Shown here: positions 1 to 6,317 of the stretch, in pieces
Layout: each line of letters begins with the position of its first letter
Numbering within the stretch: position 1 is the stretch's first letter
Origin: an uncultured Prevotellaceae bacterium
GTDB lineage: Bacteria > Bacteroidota > Bacteroidia > Bacteroidales > Bacteroidaceae
Reading direction: 5' to 3'
Length of the DNA: 11,777 nucleotides
Assembly (NCBI GenBank): GCA_946539475.1
Contig: CAMNHM010000086.1
Location: forward strand, 1 to 11,777
The notes under the pieces: model-generated
The model's input: the letters and a program-made list of their open reading frames with translations, nothing else
Told to the model about the DNA's origin: nothing
Databases searched by the model: none
Program-made: the position numbers and the translations under genes

Positions 1-12
1 CTCTGACTATAC

Positions 13-392
13 TTACCGGAGAGCCGAATTACGACGACCTGCCGATAAAATTGTATTGAGTCCCGTAGGCGTACCGTTAGCTGTATAGGCAGTGTGAAGT
101 CCCAAAGCCTGAGCCTTATAGCCGCCACGCCCGCTCTTAGTTCCCATGTAGTTCAAGACCTTACTGCCCTTTACGTCGAAAGCCATCACGGTAAAATACT
201 TGGCATTATCCAAGAGCTCTTTGGTATAATGTTTCTCCACAATATATACAGTTAAAGCCGTTTTTCTCCAGAGCGTTCCGATTCCACCCCAGCCAATCGA
301 CATGGCATTGCTCTTTCCTCTATCCCCTGTACAAAGCAGTTGAGCATCACGAAACTATTGAAAACAATTGTCATCAAAACCTTCTTCCACAT
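13..392 (-). pseudogene. Flavin reductase family protein, frame-broken remnant
   Basis: A start at 392 gives a signal-peptide-like N-terminus (MWKKVLMTIVFNSFVMLNC...) in a frame that stops at 252-254. A second frame, open from 354 down to the TAA at 13-15, carries the recognisable domain: TGDRGKSNAMSIGWGGIGTL, a KYFTVMAF strand, and KVLNYMGTKSGR, which resemble the FMN-binding core of flavoredoxin/flavin-reductase-like proteins. That frame has a TAG at 355-357, so the two halves cannot be read as one protein. Against exported Bacteroidota family members (about 190-200 residues, from memory), the segment between signal peptide and domain is missing, and similarity is lost after TANGTPT, near base 65, leaving an unrelated tail of about 20 residues. 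I infer an internal deletion plus loss of the 3' half. The 96-residue second frame could be expressed from its internal ATG at 303, but would lack half the fold. Confidence 0.6.
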
Positions 393-409
393 GGAGTTTC
401 TTAAATACG

Positions 410-490
410 TTACCTCCTGAGCAGATCAGGCCCTACTGTCACAAACAATAATATGGCGGAAATGATACTGATGAATTTGCATTTCTTCAT
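410..490 (-). CDS. 26-aa hydrophobic mini-ORF, signal-peptide-like
   Basis: ATG at 490 to TAA at 410-412 encodes 26 residues: a basic start (MKKCKF), a hydrophobic stretch (about residues 6-19, ISIISAILLFVTVG) and the polar end PDLLRR. This is what a signal peptide or single-pass micro-membrane protein looks like. It ends 17 bases before the start of the flavin-reductase remnant, and its last codons contain an AGGAGG (413-418) that could act as a distant ribosome site for that remnant. It may be a leader peptide, a true small protein, or the leftover 5' end of a deleted secreted-protein gene. Given the eroded neighbour, a leftover is the simplest reading. Nothing in the sequence shows that it is translated. 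Confidence 0.3.
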   Translation of the reverse strand: MKKCKFISIISAILLFVTVGPDLLRR

Positions 491-687
491 AAACTATCCT
501 AATCATGGATGCACAATTACAGAGAATCAGGCATAAATGAGTACCTTTTGCTTGCAAATTTAATAAGATTTAGTGAAATGGACTACCTGCCTTAAGACCC
601 TTCAATATTGGTTTCGAGCGTCAACATGCTTCTGAGGGATGAGGAGTTTGTCAAAACTTGGTAATGTTTTATACAATCACGTTATAG
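491..687. other. AT-rich intergenic stretch
   Basis: This lies between the end of the GNAT gene and the mini-ORF. I see no RNA gene and no clear stem-loop with a T-tract. The only recognisable element is a possible minus-strand -7 box at 555-562, listed separately. Confidence 0.5.
555..562 (-). promoter_or_regulatory. Possible -7 promoter box (TAAATTTG)
   Basis: Read on the minus strand, TAAATTTG fits the Bacteroidota -7 consensus TAnnTTTG. It lies about 65 bases upstream of the 26-codon mini-ORF and could drive it and the flavin-reductase remnant. No TTTG -33 element is seen at the usual 19-21 base spacing, so in AT-rich DNA this may be chance. Confidence 0.3.
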
Positions 688-1212
688 TTAATCCCACGTC
701 CAATATTGCCTTAATTCGTCTATTATCTCATCCCAGTCCTGCAAGGAGAATGTTCCTGGACCCATCATCATGATGGTCGTTTCAATATCGTCGAACTTGC
801 GGAATATGTCGGTGTCACGGAACCCATTTCTGAGATAGAATTCATGCCTACGTCTTCTTTGTTCAGGATTGGGGCATGGATCCTGATATGGTGATTCCAT
901 ATCGAGCACACAGGTATGTCCTGCATATTTCTTGATCAGTTGAGTAAGGATCTGCTGCCCCAGGCCTTTTCTTCTCAACTCAGGTAATACGGCAAAATAC
1001 CAGTACCAGTTGACGGTAGGTCTTGGATATACGATTGTAAAGCCAACAAACTCTTCGCCATCATAATAGGCAGTAAAGTCAAGGTGCATTTCGTCTATCA
1101 GCCGCATCAGGTCATCCCATGGTATCTTCTCGTCGTCGGGGAAAGATATCTCATAGAGTTGCTTCAACTGTTCGTCATTGGCGTATGCTGCCGTAATTTG
1201 AGCTTCTCTCAT
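688..1212 (-). CDS. GNAT family N-acetyltransferase
   Basis: A 174-residue protein of the GCN5-related acetyltransferase fold, which moves an acetyl group from acetyl-CoA to an amine; the substrate cannot be told. The strand and loop YWYFAVLPELRRKGLG (residues 70-85) contain the R-x-x-G-x-G pyrophosphate-binding signature of motif A followed by the helix QQILTQLIKKY. A motif-B-like HEFYLRNGF occurs at 123-131, as in GNATs with a C-terminal 'FY...GF' element. I chose the ATG at 1212 because it lies seven bases after the upstream stop. An in-frame ATG at 1260 would add 16 residues and overlap the upstream gene by 41 bases. The close spacing implies co-transcription, and perhaps a functional link, with the 345-aa protein. 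The tail after residue 145 (TTIMMMGPGTFSLQDWDEII...) is acidic and Trp-rich, with no motif I recognise. Confidence 0.85.
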   Translation of the reverse strand: MREAQITAAYANDEQLKQLYEISFPDDEKIPWDDLMRLIDEMHLDFTAYYDGEEFVGFTIVYPRPTVNWYWYFAVLPELRRKGLGQQILTQLIKKYAGHTCVLDMESPYQDPCPNPEQRRRRHEFYLRNGFRDTDIFRKFDDIETTIMMMGPGTFSLQDWDEIIDELRQYWTWD

Positions 1213-1219
1213 TGTCTTG

Positions 1220-2257
1220 TCAGAATGGTAATAAACTATCTGCTTTGATGTCAAGCGCAAAGGCCCTGGCCAATTCTTCGAGGGCGGGGTTTTTAGCCAT
1301 CATTTCTTTCAGTACAGCAGGGTCGGCAGGCTCAGCGATGGGTGATTCTGGGATATTTACCTCTTTCGGAGCTTCTGGCCTCTCGATGAACCATTCCTTT
1401 GGTTGCAGCACCTCATCGATATCTGGATCTGAAGGTTTCTTGAATTTGTCATCAAGAGCCAGGTAGGCATATTTCCTCGCGATTCTTATCCTTCCCTCTC
1501 TATAGTCAAACTCGTCCAATGGGGCATTAGAGATGGCCTTAAACTCAGGACTGTTAAAGATGGCTTCCCGGACTTGCGCGTTCCATTCTTCAAACAGCCA
1601 GGCAACATGGGCACAGTTAAGTTTCTTCAAATAGTAGAGCGCGAGACTTACATCCTGAAAATTGACAGGACAGATGATCGCACCTCTGCTCGCATCTGTG
1701 TAACGGTCTAACTCGTCGAACATCGGTAAGCCATTGACGCATAGCTGATAAACGACCCTAAATGGAATGTCCCTTGCTTCTTCGTCTGATATAGTCCTGC
1801 CTGTATGATAGAGGACGGCAAGGTAGTCTGTCAATGAGAGTCTATCCTTTTCTATCACATAATCCTTGTTCTCTGCTAACCGTAGGCAGATAAAGTAATA
1901 GTCTCTATCCCCCTTGAACTTATCGCTGTTTTCCGACAGGTATTCTAGGGGGAAATGCCGAATGACAACCCATGAGCACTTTTCTTCATGCAGTTCTTCC
2001 CATAGCTCCTTAATCCTTGGCTCAAAAGACTTGTCCCAATATTCTAACACTTTTGAATATGCCCATTGCCTATCCGTCTTGCCTGAATCAAGGAAAGCTG
2101 AGAGTATCTTCTTCTGGTCTTTCCAGTCCAAATAGTCAAACCTTATCTGAATCTCATCGCGGGAATCAGACACCTTGCCACTCTTCTTGTTGATATAGTT
2201 CTTAATCAACGTGGCAACCGGGGTGTTTCGTTTCTTTTCTTTATAGTATGTTCCCAT
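1220..2257 (-). CDS. Conserved-looking hypothetical protein, 345 aa
   Basis: I do not recognise this protein. It has no signal peptide or membrane segment, so it is probably cytoplasmic. The N-terminus is basic (residues 1-30, MGTYYKEKKRN...KSGKVS). Residues 40-270 alternate charged and aromatic residues in probable amphipathic helices (WDKSFEPRIKELWEELHEEK; LALYYLKKLNCAHVAWLFEE), which suggests an all-alpha, perhaps repeat-like fold. A Pro/Glu-rich linker (about 275-312, PSDPDIDEVLQPKEW...IPESPIAEPADPA) leads to a short C-terminal helix (LKEMMAKNPALEELARAFAL). No nucleotide-binding, nuclease or metal motif is apparent. It is the first gene after tRNA-Ser on this strand and is followed at seven bases by the GNAT gene. 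Base composition is more AT-rich than the core genes to the right. Codon structure is intact, with one uninterrupted frame over about 1 kb, so I take the gene as real. Confidence 0.75.
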   Translation of the reverse strand: MGTYYKEKKRNTPVATLIKNYINKKSGKVSDSRDEIQIRFDYLDWKDQKKILSAFLDSGKTDRQWAYSKVLEYWDKSFEPRIKELWEELHEEKCSWVVIRHFPLEYLSENSDKFKGDRDYYFICLRLAENKDYVIEKDRLSLTDYLAVLYHTGRTISDEEARDIPFRVVYQLCVNGLPMFDELDRYTDASRGAIICPVNFQDVSLALYYLKKLNCAHVAWLFEEWNAQVREAIFNSPEFKAISNAPLDEFDYREGRIRIARKYAYLALDDKFKKPSDPDIDEVLQPKEWFIERPEAPKEVNIPESPIAEPADPAVLKEMMAKNPALEELARAFALDIKADSLLPF

Positions 2258-2458
2258 CGGAATTATGATTAATCACAAGGAAGGTTCCGTCTGTGTCCAC
2301 TATGTTTTAGGCCATAATCCACATGCTGCTGCCTTCCATGGTTGCCGTTCTTTGAAAGAGTATTCATTCACGAGTATTTCACGAGTTTTTTGATGAATAT
2401 TGGTACAGAATGACCTTGTTTGAACAATCGGTGACTCGCGAAAAACTCTTGTTTTGTG
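2258..2458. other. Intergenic stretch between tRNA-Ser and the 345-aa gene
   Basis: This is AT-rich and lies downstream of the tRNA on the same strand. It contains two copies of TTCACGAGT 11 bases apart (listed separately). An open frame crosses it, but that frame runs through the tRNA and has no protein-like features. I see no strong terminator for the tRNA and no TAnnTTTG box for the 345-aa gene, so its promoter is unresolved. Confidence 0.5.
2367..2386. repeat. Direct repeat TTCACGAGT x2, 11-base period
   Basis: TTCACGAGT occurs at 2367-2375 and again at 2378-2386, starts 11 bases apart, roughly one helical turn. It is 110-130 bases upstream of the 345-aa gene start. Such phased repeats can be sites for a dimeric regulator, but two copies in AT-rich DNA may also be accidental. 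Confidence 0.4.
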
Positions 2459-2546
2459 CGGAGAGAGCGAGATTCGAACTCGCGAACCGGTTTTGCCGGT
2501 CACACGCTTTCCAGGCGTGCCTCTTCAGCCACTCGAGCATCTCTCC
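2459..2546 (-). tRNA. tRNA-Ser (anticodon GGA)
   Basis: The 88-base cloverleaf has a seven-pair acceptor stem GGAGAGA/TCTCTCC with discriminator G. The anticodon stem CACGC/GCGTG closes the loop CTGGAAA, which gives anticodon GGA and decodes UCC/UCU. The long variable arm typical of class II tRNAs is a stem (ACCGG/CCGGT around CAAAA), and the T arm is GCGAG-TTCGAAT-CTCGC. The 3' CCA is not encoded (CAC follows), so it must be added enzymatically. It lies on the strand of the tatD operon, downstream of it, with its own likely promoter. tRNA-Ser genes are common targets for integrating elements, and the DNA beyond its 3' end looks accessory. Confidence 0.97.
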
Positions 2547-2561
2547 TTAGTTTTGCGGGTG

Positions 2562-2596
2562 CAAAATTACTGCTTTTCTTTTGTAAAACGTGCAAA
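2562..2596 (-). promoter_or_regulatory. Probable tRNA-Ser promoter
   Basis: On the minus strand TAATTTTG (2562-2569) matches the -7 consensus TAnnTTTG. A TTTG lies upstream at 2593-2596 with a 23-base gap, slightly longer than the usual 19-21. The predicted start would fall a few bases before the mature tRNA 5' end at 2546. Confidence 0.55.
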
Positions 2597-2695
2597 GGTG
2601 GGGGTATTTTATCTTTTTTTAACGGAGAGGACGGGCCATCGACATTGTGACGATTCCTTCCTGACGCTGATTGGTCAATCTTGGGGTCTTGTCAT

Positions 2696-3484
2696 CTACT
2701 GTATGCCGAAGATGCTTGAGGCGTTGGCCGTCGTGACGCTGGCTACCTCCTGCTCAGTGGTGGCATAAGCCTCAGCTAGGCGGGTGATGACGTAACGGAT
2801 GAAGGCACTTTCGTTGCGTTGCCCTCGCTTGGGGACGGGAGCCATGTAGGGGGCGTCCGTCTCCAGTACGATGCGCTGGAGGGGTACGCTGCTGGCGAGT
2901 GTCTCTGGCAGGTGGCTCTTCTTGAAGGTGAGTACGCCGCCGATGCCCAGGGAGAATCGCTCAAAGCGTAGCAGCTCGAGGGCCTCGTGCTCATTGCCGG
3001 TGAAGCAGTGGAAGATGCCGCCGGGCAGGTCACGCTCGTACTCTCGGAGCAGGCGCACCATCTCGTTCTGTGCCTTCCGGCAATGGATCATCAGTGGCAG
3101 TCGTGTCTCGACGGACCACTGCAGCTGCTGTTCGAAGGCTTTGAGCTGCTGGCTCTCGAACTCGCGTGACCAGTAGTAGTCGAGCCCTACTTCGCCAATG
3201 GCGATGGGGGCAGGGCGGCTGGCGGCGACGAGAGACGACAGTTGGGCTAGTTGCGACTGCCAGTCGTCGTTGACCTCTTCGGGGTGTAGTCCGATCATCG
3301 GATAGAGAAAGGAAGGGTGCTGCTGGCAGAGGTCGAGGATACGGATTGACGACTGCAGGTCGATGGCTGGCAGGAAGATGGCGCGACAGCCCGCCTGGCG
3401 AGCACGCTGTATGACCTCGAGGCGGTCGGCGTCGAATTCCGGTCCGTCGAGGTGTGCATGGGTGTCGATGTAGCAGAGTTCCAT
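2696..3484 (-). CDS. TatD family metal-dependent hydrolase/DNase
   Basis: A 262-residue TIM-barrel hydrolase of the TatD family, known as Mg-dependent 3'-5' exonucleases/DNases in the cytoplasm; the exact substrate in this organism is unknown. The metal-binding set is complete: DTHAHLD near the N-terminus, IGEVGLDYYW around residue 97, a MIHCRKA strand, FHCFTGNE, and LETDAPYMAP near residue 210. The start is the ATG at 3484, giving MELCYIDTHAHLD. A longer frame to 3613 would run 43 residues into the upstream gene with no family resemblance. It begins two bases after the stop of the polyprenyl synthase gene, so it is the last gene of a three-gene operon. I see no clear terminator after it. Confidence 0.93.
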   Translation of the reverse strand: MELCYIDTHAHLDGPEFDADRLEVIQRARQAGCRAIFLPAIDLQSSIRILDLCQQHPSFLYPMIGLHPEEVNDDWQSQLAQLSSLVAASRPAPIAIGEVGLDYYWSREFESQQLKAFEQQLQWSVETRLPLMIHCRKAQNEMVRLLREYERDLPGGIFHCFTGNEHEALELLRFERFSLGIGGVLTFKKSHLPETLASSVPLQRIVLETDAPYMAPVPKRGQRNESAFIRYVITRLAEAYATTEQEVASVTTANASSIFGIQ

Positions 3485-3486
3485 GT

Positions 3487-4473
3487 CTAATACTGTCGTC
3501 CCATCATTTCTGTCGTGTACTGTTGCAGGAGCTTTTTCTGCTCGTCGCTGACGGACACCTGGCTGAGCAGCTTCTGAGCAGCGTCGTAATAGCTGCGGAT
3601 CAGCTCTTCGCACTTCTGGCGAACGCCGATGTCGTTGTAGAGGCGTGTGACGGTGGTTATCTTCTCCTGGTGGTCGAAGCTGGTGGCCTGGAGCCAGCGG
3701 TCGAGCTCGGCACGTTGCGTGGTGCTGGCCTGCTGTAGTGCCGTTATGAGGAGAAATGTCTTCTTGTTGGAGAGGATGTCGCCGCCGATGGCCTTTCCGA
3801 ATACCTGCGGGTCGCCATAGACGTCGAGGAGGTCGTCCTGTAGCTGGAAGGCAAGTCCGATGTGCTCACCATACTGGTAGAGTAGGTCGGCATCGCCGTC
3901 GGAGGCGTCGCCCATGATTGCACCAATCTTCAGGGCACATGCCAGCAGCACGCTCGTCTTCAGGCGGATCATCTCGATGTATTCGTCGACGGTGACATCA
4001 TTACGTGTCTCGAAGTCGATGTCGTACTGCTGTCCCTCGTCAATCTGCAGGGTCGTCTCGGTGAAGAGGCTCATCACTCGTGGCAGGTGGAGGGCGTCGC
4101 ACTGCTGCATGTACCGGTAGGCCAGGATGAGCATCGTGTCGCCCGATAGGATGGCGGTGTTAGCGTTCCAGCGGCGGTGGACGGTAGGATGCCCCCGTCG
4201 TAGGTCGGCATTGTCCATAAGGTCGTCGTGCAGCAGGGTGAAGTTATGGTAGGTCTCGATGCCCAGAGCCTGTGGCATGATACTGTCAGGATTGTCGCGG
4301 AACATGCTGTAGCTAAGGAGCATAAGAACCGGCCGTATGCGCTTTCCTCCGAGTGAGAGCACGTAGCGGATGGGGTCGTAGAGCGACTGCGGCTGGCGGT
4401 CGTAGGTGATGGCCCGAAAGGCATCGTTCACTTTCTCCTGTAGTTCTACAGCGGAATACTTTTCTTCTTTCAT
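3487..4473 (-). CDS. Polyprenyl diphosphate synthase (trans, class I)
   Basis: A 328-residue isoprenyl diphosphate synthase that condenses isopentenyl diphosphate with an allylic diphosphate in the cytoplasm. Diagnostic elements are GGKRIRP (42-48), the first Asp-rich motif DDLMD (83-87) followed by RRGHPTVH, an LKTS element (171-174), the second Asp-rich motif FQLQDDLLD (209-217), and GGDILSNKKT (230-239). The first Asp-rich motif is the short DDxxD form without the two-residue insertion of typical bacterial farnesyl synthases. Phe78 sits five residues before it and Thr79 four before. In known family rules this fits geranylgeranyl diphosphate synthesis better than farnesyl, but product length is an inference. 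It starts nine bases after the tonB-like gene and is two bases ahead of tatD, so the three should share a transcript. Products could feed quinone or cell-wall lipid carriers. Confidence 0.92.
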   Translation of the reverse strand: MKEEKYSAVELQEKVNDAFRAITYDRQPQSLYDPIRYVLSLGGKRIRPVLMLLSYSMFRDNPDSIMPQALGIETYHNFTLLHDDLMDNADLRRGHPTVHRRWNANTAILSGDTMLILAYRYMQQCDALHLPRVMSLFTETTLQIDEGQQYDIDFETRNDVTVDEYIEMIRLKTSVLLACALKIGAIMGDASDGDADLLYQYGEHIGLAFQLQDDLLDVYGDPQVFGKAIGGDILSNKKTFLLITALQQASTTQRAELDRWLQATSFDHQEKITTVTRLYNDIGVRQKCEELIRSYYDAAQKLLSQVSVSDEQKKLLQQYTTEMMGRQY

Positions 4474-4482
4474 ATTGTTTTT

Positions 4483-5187
4483 CTAGATTTTGAATACAAC
4501 GGGTATGCAGACCTTGGTGCGGCAGGGCTCTCCGTCCTGGACGCCTGCCGTCCATCGGGGCATCATGCGCAGCACACGGGTGACCTCAGCATCGCAAAGG
4601 GGATGTAGCGAACTGGTGATGCGCACGTCAGTGACGCTGCCGTCGGTGTTGACAATGAATTCAGCGACGACTTTTCCCTGGACATGCTGCTGTTCCAAGG
4701 TGGAGGGATAGCGCAGGTTGCGGGTGAGCCATCGCATGAACTCTACCGGCCCTCCGGGAAATTGGGGAGCATCCTCAGCAATGCGGAGGCTGACGGTGCT
4801 GTCATCGGGCGATGGGGGAGGCTCTAGAAGGACGTCCTCCTCCTCGAACTCTTTCAGCAGTTCTTCGAAGTCCGACTCTACGGGCTCGTCGTCGAGGAAC
4901 TGCTCCGTCTCTTCCGCCGTCTCCTCCCTGACCACTACGATCTTCGTCTCAGGCTTTGGCTCCGCCTTTGGGGCGAGCATCAGCGTGTTGTCCTGCTGAA
5001 GGATTGGCGGTAGCTCCATCTCGCTGTCAAGGCGTGCAAGAAGGTCGGGGTCGTCGAGTGGGTCGCTTGGGCTGACGGTATACTCGAGCGTCACGAAGGC
5101 ACATGAGAGAGCAATAATTAATCCGATGAGCAGGCGTTGGGTACGACTGCCCTCCAAGTCAGCATGGCGGGTTTTCTTTATCTCCAT
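4483..5187 (-). CDS. TonB family protein (energy transducer)
   Basis: A 234-residue inner-membrane protein. TonB proteins pass energy from the proton-motive force, through ExbB/ExbD, to outer-membrane receptors. Layout: short cytoplasmic N-terminus (MEIKKTRHADLEG), one membrane anchor (about 19-35, LLIGLIIALSCAFVTLE), a Pro/Glu-rich periplasmic linker (about 40-135, with KAEPKPETK, a dense acidic stretch and LEPPPSPDD), and a C-terminal domain from APQFPGG (140-146) through NLRYP, VQGKVVAEFIVNTDGSV and MMPRWTAG. I chose the ATG at 5187 because MEIKK matches the usual family start; the upstream ATG at 5220 adds 11 residues. The C-terminal domain has three cysteines (198, 222, 227), which the family usually lacks as far as I recall. 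First gene of the operon with the polyprenyl synthase and tatD; no exbB/exbD nearby. Confidence 0.9.
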   Translation of the reverse strand: MEIKKTRHADLEGSRTQRLLIGLIIALSCAFVTLEYTVSPSDPLDDPDLLARLDSEMELPPILQQDNTLMLAPKAEPKPETKIVVVREETAEETEQFLDDEPVESDFEELLKEFEEEDVLLEPPPSPDDSTVSLRIAEDAPQFPGGPVEFMRWLTRNLRYPSTLEQQHVQGKVVAEFIVNTDGSVTDVRITSSLHPLCDAEVTRVLRMMPRWTAGVQDGEPCRTKVCIPVVFKI

Positions 5188-5237
5188 TTGCAGACGCGGG
5201 TTTGTCACCCGGGAATACAATAATATCAGCGTAAAAT

Positions 5238-5250
5238 CGTTAATATAACG
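5238..5250. repeat. Small inverted repeat CGTTA-ATA-TAACG
   Basis: Perfect five-base arms around a three-base centre lie in the divergent promoter region, just downstream of the predicted tonB -7 box. It could be an operator half-site pair or chance in AT-rich DNA. Confidence 0.25.
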
Positions 5251-5261
5251 AAATCCGCCTG

Positions 5262-5269
5262 CAAATTTA
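5262..5269 (-). promoter_or_regulatory. Likely -7 box for the tonB-led operon (TAAATTTG)
   Basis: On the minus strand TAAATTTG fits TAnnTTTG and lies about 75 bases upstream of the tonB-like start. No good TTTG -33 element is visible at normal spacing. It is back-to-back with the porQ box at 5313-5320, so the two operons diverge from a region of about 155 bases. Confidence 0.5.
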
Positions 5270-5312
5270 CAATAAAAACGTGATTCCCCGATGGGTATTC
5301 ATCATTTTTTTC

Positions 5313-5320
5313 TACCTTTG
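5313..5320 (+). promoter_or_regulatory. Likely -7 box for porQ-cmk (TACCTTTG)
   Basis: TACCTTTG is a strong match to the Bacteroidota -7 consensus and ends 22 bases before the porQ ATG, implying a short leader. The same eight bases precede clpS. No clear -33 TTTG at normal spacing. Confidence 0.6.
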
Positions 5321-5342
5321 CACTGAATTTTAGATTATTTAG

Positions 5343-6287
5343 ATGAAAAAAGTTGTTTTGACCGCTCTGCTCGTTGTCTTTGCCCTTCTCTCCAAGGCGC
5401 AGGACAGCAGGACCGCATTTAATTTTCTGCGGTTGCCTGTGAGTGCCCATGTGACGGCACTTGGCGGCGACAACATCACCCTGACGGATGACGATCCGTC
5501 GATGGTGTTTCATAACCCAGCTATGATCTGCTACGTCAGCGACCGCAGCCTGGGTCTGAACATGATGACGTACATGCAGGGCAGTGTTACGGCCAGCGCC
5601 TCCTACCAGCGCTATGTCGGGCAGCGGGGAGCATGGGCTGCGCATGGACGTTTCATTAACTACGGAGAGATGAAGGAGACGACATGGGACAATGAGCAGT
5701 TGGGAACGTTTGGTGCAAAAGACATTGCCGTCGGAGGCACCTTCGCCTATGCGCTCACACAGAGGCTCTCGGGGGGCATCAGTGGTAAGCTGATCACCTC
5801 CTACATAGGTCATAACAGTTCGCTGGCAGCATGCGTCGACCTCGGCCTGAACTACTTTGACAGTGACAGGCAGTGGAGCCTGTCGGCTGTCGTCAGGAAC
5901 CTCGGTGGGCAGCTGACTGCGTATGAGTCCGACTTTGAGCGTATGCCGTTGGACGTGCAGGCTGGTATGTCGAAGCGTCTGGTAGGGTCGCCGTTGCGGT
6001 TCTCGGCCACACTAGTACGCCTGAACGACTGGCATGAGGGCATCGGCAATCACCTGGTGGTAGGAGCCGAGCTGCTGCTGTCGGAGCAGTTCTACCTGGC
6101 TGCCGGCTATCATGGCATGCGTGCCAAAGAGATGAAGATAAGCGATGGCGAAGGTGAGAGCTCCCATGGGGCTGCCCTCTCGCTGGGGGCGGGGATGCAG
6201 CTGGAACGCCTGAAGCTGCATGTGGCGTATGCCAAGCTGCACGTCAGCTCTCCGTCGCTTGTAGTCAGTTTCAGCTATGGGCTATGA
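5343..6287 (+). CDS. porQ: Type IX secretion system protein PorQ
   Basis: A 314-residue outer-membrane beta-barrel protein of the PorQ family. PorQ works with PorZ and the PorU/PorV attachment complex, which removes the C-terminal signal from type IX cargo and links it to anionic lipopolysaccharide. It has a signal peptide (about residues 1-19, MKKVVLTALLVVFALLSKA) followed by QDSRTAFNFLRLPVSAHVTA, then LGGDNITLTDDDPSMVFHNP, typical of PorQ/PorV-type barrels where the first strand is followed by an inward 'NPA' element. The rest alternates amphipathic strands and ends in a terminal strand (SPSLVVSFSYGL) that closes on a hydrophobic residue. Cmk follows on the same strand 30 bases later, a pairing I recall from other Bacteroidales. 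No other type IX component is in the window, so the rest of the machinery must be elsewhere. Confidence 0.9.
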   Translation: MKKVVLTALLVVFALLSKAQDSRTAFNFLRLPVSAHVTALGGDNITLTDDDPSMVFHNPAMICYVSDRSLGLNMMTYMQGSVTASASYQRYVGQRGAWAAHGRFINYGEMKETTWDNEQLGTFGAKDIAVGGTFAYALTQRLSGGISGKLITSYIGHNSSLAACVDLGLNYFDSDRQWSLSAVVRNLGGQLTAYESDFERMPLDVQAGMSKRLVGSPLRFSATLVRLNDWHEGIGNHLVVGAELLLSEQFYLAAGYHGMRAKEMKISDGEGESSHGAALSLGAGMQLERLKLHVAYAKLHVSSPSLVVSFSYGL

Positions 6288-6317
6288 TGGGCTTAGCGCA
6301 AATTTTTCAATGAAGAT

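Noticed and set aside
2434..2486. ACTCGCGAA at 2434-2442 repeated inside tRNA-Ser at 2478-2486, considered as an attachment-site duplication
   Set aside because: Only nine bases, and only 36 bases apart. It covers the variable/T-arm junction rather than the 3' end, so it cannot flank an inserted element.
2300..2503. A 67-codon minus-strand frame starting in the tRNA
   Set aside because: Its first residues are the tRNA sequence and the rest has no protein-like pattern.
5226..5813. A 195-codon minus-strand frame opposite porQ
   Set aside because: It runs through the promoter region and the porQ start, with no recognisable protein pattern.
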